A stretch of DNA of 64,000 bases from Zoroaster sp. YZ-2022 (GCA_029582265.1 CM055816.1:35641220-35705219); one strand, 5' to 3'; shown: positions 13,031-23,449, numbered from the stretch's first letter. The notes: generated from the letters alone by a model not told the origin. Translations and numbers: made by a program.

Positions 13031-13140
13031 TATGTTTCTAAAATATGTTCCTAAATATATGTTTTAAATATATGTTTCTAAATATATGTTTCTAAACAAT
13101 GTTTCTAAATGTATGTTTTAAATATACTACTCAAAACAAT
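13025..13140. repeat. 14-bp satellite (TATGTTTCTAAATA)n, ending in a mariner-like terminus
   Basis: About seven imperfect units of tatgtttctaaata end at 13128 in 'tactactcaaaacaattta', which is the terminal sequence of the mariner-like family at 43218 and 61236. The same satellite with the same terminus occurs at 61068-61250. Here the rest of the element is missing and the text changes at about 13150. Confidence 0.7.
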
Positions 13141-13149
13141 TTAGGGGCA

Positions 13150-13790
13150 CTTGTCTGCAAGCTTGCCAAGCTTGAACTAATTTGCATTTTGGGTAACAAG
13201 CTCAGTAATTTCTGTAAGGGTATGCTGCAGTTATTTTTACATGTATGTATGAATCTGCACTCATTTGGTGAGATTTCCCAATGCTGAAGTATAATAAAAC
13301 TCAGCAAGCTAGACCAGTAGCACACAGGTGCATCAGCACTAGTTTAAATAATTTGGACTACACCAAACCATGTGCTGTGCTACCCCAATATCTGTGGGCC
13401 TACATGTACTAAAGGCCTACTCGTGCACTGTTGGGACTACATGTGCACCAAAACTAACAAAACCATTATGCACCAATACCACCGATTTTTCAGCGCAAAA
13501 TGCACCGCTGGTGCTCTTCAACATAATTTAAAAAAATGGTGGGACTACACCAGAACTGCACCAACCAGTACAAATTTTAGGTTGGGTGTTTCGGTACAAA
13601 AGTACTGTCACCCACAGCTCAATTATGATTTTTGGGGTACACCAATTTTTCAAATGCCTACACTAAAACTACGCAACTTGGCACCAAAACAGCCTAAGTT
13701 GGCTAGGAAATATCGCCCCTGCAAAGAGAGAGGGCCTCAGAGGGGTAAATCCATTTTACGTACAATTTCAAAAGTGATGCAAGTTCTAAA
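13150..13790. repeat. Repeat-rich stretch, part duplicated at 63.63-63.83 kb
   Basis: From about 13545 the sequence 'gcaccaaccagtacaaattt' and 'aggttgggtgtttcg' leads into 'cctacactaaaactxcxc', 'ggcaccaaaac' and 'gagagggcctcagagggg'. This is collinear with 63630-63830 just before exon A4. The frame at 13372-13797 is repetitive (many TGCACCA/TACACC words) and does not look coding. Confidence 0.55.
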
Positions 13791-13885
13791 AATGTGAATC
13801 TCCACCCCAGCAGAGATTAAAAGGGGTAGTTTTGGTACCAAGGAATCTATAATTTTGTTGTCTTTCTCTCCTCTTTTCTTTGTAG

Positions 13886-13931
13886 TGAGCGCTCCTTCCA
13901 GGAAACCCAAAGTACAAACCACCGTCAACAG
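13886..13931 (+). pseudogene. Second tail exon A of the upstream gene copy
   Basis: The acceptor 'tttgtag' is followed by TGAGCGCTCCTTCCAGG and the exon ends in CAACAG. The donor is 'gttaca', weaker than in the other copies. It encodes SAPSRKPKVQTTVN in the phase that suits the A family, but at 46 bases it does not preserve the phase-1 exit of the 51-base copy. It pairs with the B exon at 14094. It is either a decayed duplicate or a small assembly error. Confidence 0.45.
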
Positions 13932-14093
13932 GTTACAAATATAATCTTCCATGAATATGGGGAAAACAACAGGCACTATAGATACTTCAAAGTGGTACTA
14001 TGGTTTGGACTGATGGGGGTGTTTTGGGGAGGAGGTGGTTTATGGAGAGGAAGCAAAATCAACAAAAATACATTTATAATTTTGTAATTTTAG

Positions 14094-14154
14094 TTGCTGA
14101 TGAGGATGCATATGAGGTTGAAGTCCCTGATTCGATGAAAAGTCCAAATCTGGG
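14094..14154 (+). pseudogene. Second tail exon B of the upstream gene copy
   Basis: The acceptor 'gtaattttag' and first codons are intact and the exon reads VADEDAYEVEVPDSMK before the frame diverges from the intact copy. It lacks the second GAGGACGCATAT unit found at 59101-59178. Lost bases near the end ('atgaaaagtccaaatc' versus 'atgaagaagtctaaatc') change the last codons, and the donor is 'gtataa'. The acidic-tyrosine core is conserved although the exon is damaged. Confidence 0.5.
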
Positions 14155-14159
14155 GTATA

Positions 14160-15819
14160 AGTTAAAATAGTTATACCTGTGCATGTAGGTAATTAGAAGG
14201 GGTGAGAATGGGGGACAGGGTGTGGCAGTGTGCTTCTTTATAGGGGTAACTTTCACCCTCCTTACTGCCGTGCAACATGCCCCAACAGTGGTCAATAGTC
14301 AAGGCCTGCTAGGTGCAACAAGATCCCATAATTATGGATCTTGTTGCACTTAACGAGGTCAATCGTGGACTGTAGTTTTTCAATCACTGTGCTGTCTACA
14401 ACAACATACAATAGAGGATTGTTTGCTGCTGAAACTTTGTGCTTATCTGCTATGGTAATTCATGTTGTCCTTTCCTTTGTTTATGCTTTGTTTTATGTTT
14501 TCTTTGCTACTTTTGTTTATTTATTTACGTAAAAGTAACTTTCTTTATTTCCTTTATTTATGTTTTATCTTTTCTGTGGTTATTTTTTTGTTTCCTGTTT
14601 ACATCAAAGAGACTTTCTTTATTTCCTTCTTTACTTGTGTTAAACAATACTAAATGCAATCAGACTGTACAGACTATTTTGTTAACACAAACACGGTCCA
14701 GTACCAGAATGCAACAAGATACAACAAGATTGAGTCATCGGTACTGGCTGCTAGATGCAGCAACGTCCATCAAGAATTTTTTCAACTGTTGCATCCTGTT
14801 GCATTTAGCATAGTTAAGTATCATTAATCAGCCATTACGACACATGTTAATATCTTATCAAGTAAGATTTCTAAAATATTTGGTACAAAAAGGGCCCAAA
14901 TTAAACGTGTTTTTCAAAAGGGATTCTTCTAACAGTATAATCTTTCTTTCCCTTCTGTATTTGAATTATGCGATTCTTGGCGCAGCGGTAAATCCTCAGA
15001 ATATTTATTCTAAAATGAGCAGTTCGCATTGTAAGCAATGTTTGGGGTTCTCCTTTATTTGAAAATCTCAAACTTTTAAAACTGGGAGACAGCATCTTGA
15101 TTTGGGGAAAATTTTAATTTCATCTCTCCTGACTTCTTCCTCCTGGTTTTAAGCATATGGTTACGATTTAAATTGCTTATTTACTCCTTTGAGACTTGTA
15201 GTTCATCAAGGTATTTGTATGTAAAATTTTAGTACGTGGTTTGCTCCAAGAGTGAACTCTTGGAGGTGTTTTGTTTTGCTGACATAGAACAAACTATTTA
15301 TTTTGTCCAAAAGATTTACAAGTTCCATTTTTTTTAATCTTCTTTAAAAATCTGTTTCAAATTTGTTTCTCTGTTTTATATACTACTTTTTCATATATCT
15401 CAAGGCTAGGCTGGCAGGTATTACTCATGTTTTTTGTTTGTCCCGTCGTATTCATCATATTGATTTGTGTTCTGTCTCTCTCCAATGGAAGACACAAAGC
15501 TCTACCCCATTTTCACCATGTTAGCATTCCTTCTAACCACCCCCAAAACCATTTCAAACTCCATGGCAGGGGTTTGTTTTGATTTTGATGGACTCATTGC
15601 TGTAGCCCAGACAGGGATGCTGCATAGAGGCAAATTTGTCCTAATTGCCTTCAATTTGCAACAGTTGGTGGATGTTGGCCTGATGTTGGATTTGCTTGGA
15701 TTCAGGAGGCTCTTAGCCAAGAATAGCTAGAAGTTTGAGTTAAGATTAATTTCATTTCCCTTATTTAGTATAATTTATAACTTATAGTTTTGTTGCATCC
15801 TACATGCATGTATATTGTT
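14160..15819. repeat. Intron segment, second paralogous copy
   Basis: Collinear with 11.4-13.0 kb and 59.2-61.0 kb, including the GTGCAACAAGATCC hairpin (14313-14349), 'tgagcagttcgcattgtaag' and 'tttgttttgattttgatgga'. Small ORFs on both strands (14439-14813, 15467-15730) are not conserved in the other copies. Confidence 0.65.
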
Positions 15820-16843
15820 CAAGGATGCCAACATATACACGACAGTTGGGTATGTAAATACGATTTTTGAGCCGTAGAATACGACTCTGCGATAATACTT
15901 CATTGAAATACCTAAACTGACCGCCTGGTACTAGTGTATATAGCTCGGCAAACAATGAATGAACTATTAAGTGGAAATAAAATGATGAAAAATAATTTAA
16001 AAATGAAAAAACAAAGCAACAATCTAATATAAACACGCAGTGGTGGTAAAAGCGACGATAGCGGGATTGGCAGCACGGGTCACACGATTATGTACGTATC
16101 ACACACAAGCGCGAGCGCGCTGGATTCGACTGCCTACCTACATGCATGCCCTGCCTGTACTAGTACATCTGTACATTATTTGCAAGATCGTACCCATTGA
16201 TCTATATTACATAATGGGGAATAATAGTTAAACCCGTGGGAATGAGGTTGTCTGTGAGGTAGCTTGTGTGTACACGTGTACATGTACATGCGCGCATAAT
16301 TGTGCTCCGCACGTGCATTACCTTAATTTCTAGAACTTCTTTGCAAGTGCGACTTCAGGGGTCAGGCGTGCAGGCACTGCTACTGTGGAATTCTGCGCTT
16401 ACGGCGCATAGAATCACGCGCTTTTATGGCGCTGTAAGCGCAGGGTATGTGTAGCAGCGTCATGAAGGTGGGCCCAGGTGAGCTAGCTGGGGCTAGGCCT
16501 AGCTAAGGCTATCAATTTGTTATTTTCCTTCGAGACCCCAAGAGAGAACAGTTAGTATTATAATCAAAATTTCTAACGTGATTGATGCATGGATTACTAA
16601 TTCAGAAGATCATTTTGTGAGCTTTTTAAGATAAGATACGTCTAGCATTGTTATAATTTCATAATTTTTTCATTGAGTATTTTCCTCCAATTTACTCTAC
16701 CCCGGTCCCACTACCGCCAGCAGGGTTCACACCGAGTGCAGCGCTGACATTGCCCAAAATCCGGACATGCATTTTTTTCTTTAGATTTTTGCGATTTTTT
16801 TTCAATAGATCTACTCTTTTGGAATTCAATGTTGGCATCTCTG
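15820..16843. mobile_element. hAT-like non-autonomous element, 1.0 kb
   Basis: The left end 'caaggatgccaacat' and the reverse complement of the right end 'cagagatgccaacat' form an inverted terminal repeat. The two paralogous introns run straight through at this point (12955-12970 and 61000-61020 have uninterrupted 'tatattattata...tgtatt'), so the insertion happened after the segments duplicated. The flanks are A/T-only and an exact 8-bp duplication cannot be read with certainty. The interior shows no transposase. Confidence 0.6.
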
Positions 16844-16911
16844 ATTATTATATGTATTGGAATAAATGAGGTAAATTTATTTCTTTTTACTTTATATTGG
16901 CATGAAATAAA

Positions 16912-17411
16912 NNNNNNNNNNNNNNNNNNNNNNNNNNNNNNNNNNNNNNNNNNNNNNNNNNNNNNNNNNNNNNNNNNNNNNNNNNNNNNNNNNNNNNNNN
17001 NNNNNNNNNNNNNNNNNNNNNNNNNNNNNNNNNNNNNNNNNNNNNNNNNNNNNNNNNNNNNNNNNNNNNNNNNNNNNNNNNNNNNNNNNNNNNNNNNNNN
17101 NNNNNNNNNNNNNNNNNNNNNNNNNNNNNNNNNNNNNNNNNNNNNNNNNNNNNNNNNNNNNNNNNNNNNNNNNNNNNNNNNNNNNNNNNNNNNNNNNNNN
17201 NNNNNNNNNNNNNNNNNNNNNNNNNNNNNNNNNNNNNNNNNNNNNNNNNNNNNNNNNNNNNNNNNNNNNNNNNNNNNNNNNNNNNNNNNNNNNNNNNNNN
17301 NNNNNNNNNNNNNNNNNNNNNNNNNNNNNNNNNNNNNNNNNNNNNNNNNNNNNNNNNNNNNNNNNNNNNNNNNNNNNNNNNNNNNNNNNNNNNNNNNNNN
17401 NNNNNNNNNNN
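16912..17411. other. Assembly gap, exactly 500 N
   Basis: The gap begins right after 'ggcatgaaataaa', the point where the paralogous copy at 61060 enters the 14-bp TATGTTTCTAAATA satellite. The satellite is the likely reason for the break. The round length suggests an arbitrary gap size. Confidence 0.9.
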
Positions 17412-18300
17412 CTTTTGGGAAATAACCCCTTTTCGTTAAATAAATAAATTTAAAAACAGTCCACGCACAAATCAGATGATGCTTTTCCCCCCAAAAAAAT
17501 TACCCCTTTTTAACAAGTACGTATACAGAAAGTGTACAGCTTTGTTTGGAAGCAGCAAATGTGCTATCCTTGGTAACAAAATATTGGTAAAGTGAACGTG
17601 TGTCAACACACGATCTGGGAACTTTCCCTCCTCCATGGTAAACATGATTAAATTCAAATTACTGCAGACTTTAGACAGGTGACTCCAGTTGTGTTTGCAA
17701 GCAGAACTAGAAATTTACCAAAAATGAAATGGATGATGGGGCCTTGAAGGGAACTGAGGCCCTAAAGTTCAAGGCGCTTTGACCCTCAAGGCCAGGAGCT
17801 TTTGCTGAAAGCCTGAGCTAAGGCCAAGGGCCTCAAATCAAGCCTAAAGAGCAGCCGTAGGCCAAGGCTCAACATCAAGGCACTACATCACTGGTTTTAA
17901 CTGAGCCTGCTTTTTCAGGTATTTGTTTTAATATGTTCTCCTTTCCGGGTATTTTGTTTCAACCTGTACTCCTTTCAGGTATCCTGACAACCTGTTCTAC
18001 TTTTTAAGTATTTGTTTTTAACCTGTTGCTCTTCAGGATTTGGTCAATCCTATTCAAGGGGATCCATTTCTAATTTTACATGTCCTCAACTCCAGCGATT
18101 TAACCTTGAGCATGTAAAAAATGCATCCAATATTTGCTATATAGCCTGATAAAATAAGTGAATTACATTAATTTGCATCGGGCGGGAAGAGTGACATTAA
18201 CTGGCGCTGGTGTTATTATTTATTTTTACTGGCAGTTAGGCCTACACTCTTGGACGAATTCCGCTGGGAAAGTTCAGTGTGCTGTCGTCATCCGTTACTT
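17412..18300. repeat. Non-coding; degenerate tandem repeats
   Basis: At about 17740-17890 there is a chain of GCCTCAAG/CAAGGCC-like words. At about 17890-18055 there are four or five imperfect units of roughly 50 bases with 'tttcaggtatttgttttaac' and 'ctgttctcctttcaggta'. I see no gene. This is the transition between the N gap and the CpG-rich island. Confidence 0.5.
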
Positions 18301-18351
18301 CGTCATCTGATTCTGAGCCACTGTCTTTTAGATCTCATCAAATCATATCAT

Positions 18352-18606
18352 TTATGTGCGTTTCATCATGTTAACTCGAAGCGACCGTTGTGGAAAGCTT
18401 GAGTGATGGACGCTAGCACCGGGAAAAAACTGCAAAAAAGTGAACGCTTTTTCTTTTGCGAACTTTGACTGCGCGTGAAAACGGAAAACGTGATTTCGCC
18501 GGGACTGTTGATAGCGTAATTGCAAACTGACGTTTAAACCAACGCGAAGCACTACGGAAATGTCGGCGACAGTAGACACCTCAAATATACAAAACTGATT
18601 TGACAA
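18352..18606 (-). CDS. Unrecognised ORF at the left edge of the island (84 codons)
   Basis: This is the first coding-like stretch in the CpG-rich island. The reading (for example VSTVADISVVLRVGLN and RRNHVFRFHAQSKFAKEK) has a balanced amino-acid composition and no low-complexity runs, unlike the shadow frames in the surrounding repeats. I do not recognise a domain and cannot tell whether the start is real. It could be an exon of a host gene or part of the island. Confidence 0.25.
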   Translation of the reverse strand: MSNQFCIFEVSTVADISVVLRVGLNVSLQLRYQQSRRNHVFRFHAQSKFAKEKAFTFLQFFPGASVHHSSFPQRSLRVNMMKRT

Positions 18607-18762
18607 AAATAATTAGTTTTTATGGATTCGTCGCTTCCTTGAAAACGGTGACGGTACATTTTTCTAAACGAGGCTGAAATGATGGATGGTCGTGTTTGGC
18701 GACGTCTGGTTATTTCTTCTGCTAAGTGTCATTCAATTTTAAGTTAAAAAACTAACAAATAA

Positions 18763-19080
18763 ATGTCTATCATCGCTGGTTCGGTCATCTGTTTCCCACT
18801 TTTGTATATTGTTTTGAGTTTGCCATTGCGTGGTATCCGGTTATCTGCTGTTAAATGGAATAAAGGTGAGGTATCAAACGATCGCCGCGCTTATTGTTGT
18901 TGTTGCCGGAAGCGCAACTGCGACGCTCTACTTGTTGTCGCCGGTGAGGCTTTCGAAACCCCTGCGGCACTTTTTTAAAATTTTGCCTTCTTCCATTATA
19001 GTCAGCGGTTTTATAAATTTCATCGTTGACGGCCAGATATTTACGGTAAAGACTCCGCCGGTACTAAACGGTTGGTAAAT
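18763..19080 (+). CDS. Two overlapping hydrophobic frames, possible broken membrane protein
   Basis: Frame 18763-18978 begins with a hydrophobic stretch (IIAGSVICFPLLYIVLSLPL). An overlapping frame, 18830-19078, continues with IAALIVVVAGSATATLYLL and later IIVSGFINFIV. The two together would give a small multi-helix protein interrupted by a frame change near 18870. I do not recognise the family and the call is weak. Confidence 0.2.
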
Positions 19081-19384
19081 AACCAAATCTAACTAAACAT
19101 TCGATTGGCATATTAATCTATACAAGTTACCTGCTTGACGACTTGAACAAGTAACACTACCCAGCGACTTATCAGTAGTAAACACTGCTGCGACTTGGAT
19201 AGGTTAGTTACCCTGCTACGACTTGGTGGTTTCGTCTAGTACTTCGTAATTAGTCGGTTGATCCGTTTTTAAATCAACTTGCAATGTTTAGCTATTTTTT
19301 AATTCCTCCGATTAATTTCTCCTCTCAACTCTAGATTCAGTATGACGTCATTTTCTCTCAGAAGACAATTTTCAGAACAATCTC

Positions 19385-20500
19385 TATCTTTACAATAAAA
19401 TATACACTAACCATTTTAATTTGCTCTTAAAATCTTTAAACACGCTATTATAATATTTTGCGAAAAATCTGTAGCTGTGTTTGGCGTGTCTTCCACTAAA
19501 AGCCAACTGACTGATCATACATTTATTATTATTTTCATCGTTACCTCTCAAATCTAAAAACAAACCGTATTTATCTAGTAAATAATCACCGAGTTTCATT
19601 CTCGATAGATTTAAGGCTTTGGTTACTCCCATGGCGTCATTCTTCTTTCAGATCTCCGAAATATCTATGAATTTCTTCCCAGTGTTGATATCTACCTCAT
19701 TCCATGCGCGTAAGTTGATTAGAACTCCTTCTATAGTAACCAGAAACTTTATCGATTTTGGATTATAAAATTTAAAAAAGCTTCTTTTTACATCGGGCTC
19801 TTTTAAATAAAATAATATTCCTTTCATGCTTTTGCCCGGCGTATTAAGATTTATATTCCCACGTTTTATCTCGTTTGTTTAGCGGTTTCATGCTTTGTCT
19901 CAAAACTCGTATCCTGCAAAATAGCCAACTTGTCATATATTTATTTTTAATCGTTTGAGCGAGTTGCGGGTTGATTGAGCTTCGTATTCTAAAAAAAATT
20001 CCGCCTATGTTTATGTTATCACGCATCATCCGTTAGCTTTAACTCTCTCGAATATTTATTAATAAGGTGAGTTCATAACTCAACCGATCCGCTAGCCCGG
20101 CAGCTTGATAATACGGTTGATGATCCGTCAATAGTTTCAAAATCGAATTGGAATGAAAAATCCTATTTTATAAGCATCCGCGGTTTTGTCTCTTCAGCAT
20201 TTGCCGATGCATTACCGCCGCTAACGCTACTTCTTAATTAATTTAGTTATATTAGGCGATTCGATTTCCTTGATACGGGATAGATTGGCGAGTTGATCTC
20301 TCGTCAACCACTCGTCTTTAGAACAGTTGTACACATCCGCATCGTCTAAGATTAGATTACTTCATTTCCTTCGATCTTGAGTCGAGATAGTTTTACGATA
20401 GCTCTGCCTATGATTTTCTGATCGATCGTGTCTGTCATCATCGTCTTGGATTCGGATTCTGAAGTAATGTTAAACTCATCTGGCACTGGAACAGATGACG
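19385..20500 (-). pseudogene. Broken gene, possible jelly-roll major capsid-like protein
   Basis: Reading right to left on the minus strand there are coding-like blocks separated by frame changes: about 20480-20365 (IIGRAIVKLSRLKIEGNEV), 20345-20250 (VYNCSKDEWLTRDQLANL), 20030-19850 (with INPQLAQTIKNKYMTS), about 19830-19640, and 19632-19390 (MKLGDYLLDKYGLFLDLR). Order and spacing suggest one protein of roughly 350-400 residues. The character of the blocks reminds me of the large capsid (double jelly-roll) proteins of Polinton/adintovirus-like elements found in marine invertebrate genomes. This is an impression of family style, not a database result. Most breaks look like single-base losses. 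Confidence 0.4.
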
Positions 20501-20859
20501 TCGTTTTCTAAATTTAAAATGACATCAACGATAGTGGTTTTCTGCTTTTAATAGTGCTCAGATTGTTTTGTAATGACGACTTTTGACGTAATCTGCCCTT
20601 TTTATACCTTTCAGTTCTCTCAATTGTGCTGTACGGATTTAGTTTGTGTCCCGAATGCTTGGTTCATACTTAACATGTACCCTATTATTTTATTTTTTTT
20701 AAATTTAAATTAAAAAATGTTTTATTTAAAAAATAAAATTGTATCAGTATGATGATGATGATCGGAGGTGCCGGTAGTAAACTCTCTAGCTTTTACAGGA
20801 TCAACTTTTTATTCAGTTGGTTTACACGTTTCCAACGACTATCGAAAAAAGAACGAAAA

Positions 20860-21215
20860 GGCTACGATTTAGGCGTTAGAACGACTTACTAAAGGCGAGA
20901 GACGAATGGTCTAAAGACCGACAGGAAATATCCGTAGATTATTTAAACGATAGAACATTTTTGAAAGAACCTGAACGCTAAAAAGACTTTTAACGATATA
21001 GGGCCCTAAACGAAGCTTGATGAATGAATATTATATCGTTGCAGTCAATTTGCCGAAGTATACGACGAGGCCTAAACTAGAATGTTTACCGTTCCTGGCG
21101 AAGAAAAAAAAAAACCCGAGAGGTTTGTTTATCGTTCTTGGGAATGACGGTAGTAGGCTACGCGACCTATTCATTATTAGAGCAGAGAAGCGAAGCAAAT
21201 CGAGAGAATAATAAA
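20860..21215 (+). pseudogene. Fragmented small gene of the island
   Basis: A coding-like block (KARDEWSKDRQEISVDYLN, about 20891-20970) is followed after a frame change by the open frame 21017-21211, which contains NPRGLFIVLGNDGSRLRDLF. The codons are CpG-rich like the rest of the island. I do not recognise the family. It precedes a run of other small plus-strand frames. Confidence 0.3.
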
Positions 21216-21242
21216 AATAAAATTAATTAATTAACAAATAGT

Positions 21243-21560
21243 ATGGCGGCGGAAGAGGAGGATTCGAGATGGATGATTTTTAAGACAAATGGCGATCTTG
21301 GCAATTCTTGGCAATCAACAAGATGATAACTCAAGAAAACAACTTTAAATGTCGATAAAGAAAGATTGGAGGAATTACAAAATTGGAGAAATCTATTCTA
21401 GCGTAAATCCGTCGGTGACATTACTGAATCATCAAAATTCGACGAATTTCGTGAGACTTCATGTCGTGCGCTTCTTATAGCTAAACCTAACAATATGAGA
21501 AATACTGAAAATATTAAGCGTATTATTGAATACGACCCTAAAATTAAAAGAGGGTGCTGA
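21243..21560 (+). pseudogene. Fragmented small gene beginning MAAEEEDSRW
   Basis: ATG at 21243 follows a purine-rich A/T leader and reads MAAEEEDSRWMIFKTNGDLG before stopping at about 21325. The same strand continues in another frame with VDKERLEELQNWRN and FDEFRETSCRALLIAKP up to about 21560. The composition is that of a soluble charged protein. I do not recognise a domain. The short distance between this and the next frames suggests compact, viral-like packing. Confidence 0.35.
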
Positions 21561-21659
21561 GGTTTATATAACAAGATGTACTTTTAACGAAAAAAGAAAC
21601 AACTCAAATATTTTGACTAAACTAGCTACGATAGAAATTAGAGCGAGAAGAAAAAGGAT

Positions 21660-22155
21660 ATAAAAATGCAAAATTATTTATTCAAGCATTTGGGTATAGA
21701 TGGCGAAAAGGTAAAATCTCGAGAAAAAAAAAATTCGTGAGGAGTTACAACCAACCGCTGATAATCTCGATGGAATAAACATTGAGAATCACTCGGAGGC
21801 GATCCTTACCGGTTGCGGAAAAGTTTTGGAAATAAAGCATCCACTAAGCAATTACTATTCTTCAAAATGAAGAAGGAACGCAAACGGATGAATAATGTTC
21901 CATGGCGAGAACTCTTGGGACTCGATGAGGAAGCCTTGCGAACGACTCGGGCGAACTAGTAAATAATTTAGCTAAATTGGAGAGCACTCGACGAAGAAAT
22001 CTCGGATGCTTCAAAATTAATTTCTGACGAGAGAATGAGCGAGGGGCTCGATGATGAATCAACCGAAAAAGCTCGTAAACTGTTTAAAGATAAACAAGAA
22101 GAAAGACGAACTAAATTAGGGTTTGCGAGCTCGAAAGAGCCGCGTTCTTCGTAAT
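21660..22155 (+). pseudogene. Fragmented charged coiled protein of the island
   Basis: There are three coding-like blocks on the plus strand: about 21725-21865 (REELQPTADNLDGINIENHS), 21867-21959 (VPWRELLGLDEEALRTT) and about 21998-22153 (LISDERMSEGLDDESTEKAR then LFKDKQEERRTKL). They are likely parts of one acidic, helix-rich protein broken by frame changes. The style recalls uncharacterised proteins carried by multicopy elements in cnidarian genomes, which I can only state as recollection. Confidence 0.35.
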
Positions 22156-22189
22156 CAAAATTCAACTAAGAATCAAAGAAACAATTAAT

Positions 22190-22600
22190 AAAATGTTTGG
22201 AAATAGATAACACGTTAAGTGAACAAATTAAAACTTTATTTAGAGAACAAGGCGTAACGATGGTCAGTATATTAACTTGGCGATTAGTCTCGCCATCAGC
22301 ACCATCGTCGTCTTCCGGTCGCGGCAGGCGTAAAAAACCGATTTTACCGTCGCCAGCTATGCACCGCTACTACACCCGTTACGCCGGTGTTAGCGGGTAA
22401 AACAGTACAGACTGATACGAGAAACTTTTAAAATCTATCGGATCTGCTAAAGAAACTGGATTAAAGCCTTGATTCTCTACCCGGGTATCATCGGTGGAGT
22501 ATTAAGTTGGTTATTAACTCAACTTTTAAAAAGCGGTAGGATGGGTAGCTGGGCATGTGGCGTAGCCGTAGGCGGAGTCGGAATTTAGTTTTATCTTATA
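22190..22600 (+). pseudogene. Fragmented small protein with hydrophobic C-terminal segment
   Basis: An N-terminal block (LSEQIKTLFREQGVTMVSIL, about 22206-22280) is followed by a low-complexity Ser/Pro/Arg section, then by KLLKSIGSAKETGLK and, in another frame, PGIIGGVLSWLLTQLLK and WACGVAVGGVGI ending at a TAG near 22588. The layout is charged N-terminus, linker, and C-terminal membrane or amphipathic helices. The pattern suggests a membrane-interacting virion or element protein. It has at least two frame changes. Confidence 0.4.
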
Positions 22601-22679
22601 CAGAGTCAGCGGTAGCGCCTGCCGGCTTTACCGAAACAATTCCGTAAATAATGACGCCTAACCTAAATAAACCGCTAAA

Positions 22680-23165
22680 CCAACGATCAGAGAATTTTTT
22701 TTCTTCCTGGTGGTACTCCGTGGACGGATGGTGCAGAGGTTGAGTATCGATTGATTGCGGTTGCCGTAGAGCGGCCTGTTGGCTCTGTAGAGGTGGTGGT
22801 AGTGAATCGTTAAGTTGGCGTATCTAGGGTAGCGCGCTTCAGCAGCGAAGATGATACATCGTTGGACTGTAACGTACTTTGTGTGCGAGTGGTGGGTCGA
22901 TAGATGGTGGCGAACCGAGTTGAGTATAGACGTGTAGATCGTTTACTCGGTGGCGTGGCATGGCCGCTACCGCTAACCACTACCGCCAGTTACTGAGAAA
23001 GGTAAAATGGGGTGATCGTTGGATGTATCTAATGATGGCGGTAAAGGCAGAACTGGCGTTGAATTTATTGTATCTTGATTCGATCCTAATATAATAAATC
23101 CGACGTTGCGATTAAAATATTTTATTTGTATCCCGTACGTACCTATTCGCAAATTCATGTCACGG
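22680..23165 (-). CDS. Possible minus-strand small gene (61 codons) and G/T-rich tract
   Basis: The frame 23158-22973 on the minus strand starts MNLRIGTYGIQIKYFNRNVG and contains GSNQDTINSTPVLPLPPS. It looks coding and reads toward the Pro/Ser-rich end. To its left, 22700-22960 is strongly G/T-rich on the plus strand, which would encode His/Pro/Thr-rich sequence on the minus strand. I do not recognise it. Confidence 0.25.
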
Positions 23166-23228
23166 GCATAAATTAATTATAAATTTTCTCCTATGACAAA
23201 GTTTAATCGCGATCGAGCGTATTGTAAA

Positions 23229-23448
23229 GAATAACAAACAATATACCGTATCGCGATACGGTATATTGTTTGTTTTACTAACAAATTTACGGTAAGAAGT
23301 TACTGCACAACCAGCTGCCGGTAACTTACTGCCGAAGGCCCTACAATTTTAAATTTATTTATCAAGTTATTAATGTAAAATTGCTTACAGTAAGTTACTG
23401 GCAGCTGAGTTACCAGTAATATGCTCATTTTGAGCAATTTTTACAGTG
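23229..23448. mobile_element. Foldback insertion containing a perfect 42-bp palindrome
   Basis: 23233-23274 is a perfect palindrome (21-base arms centred on TCGCGA). Further in, CAGCTGCCGGTAACTTACTG (about 23310-23330) pairs with CAGTAAGTTACTGGCAGCTG (about 23388-23407) with one mismatch. The right end is 'tttttacagtgta'. The second island unit reads straight across this site ('ttgtaaataatctcttggta'), so the block is an insertion of roughly 220 bases into one copy. Confidence 0.65.
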
Positions 23449-23449
23449 T

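Noticed and set aside
13372..13797. 141-codon plus frame with many Cys, His and Thr
   Set aside because: Made of repeated TGCACCA/TACACC words; the homologous stretch at 63.6-63.8 kb does not keep the frame.
16829..17425. 198-codon frame across the first gap, and the 180-codon frame across the second
   Set aside because: They are almost entirely N.
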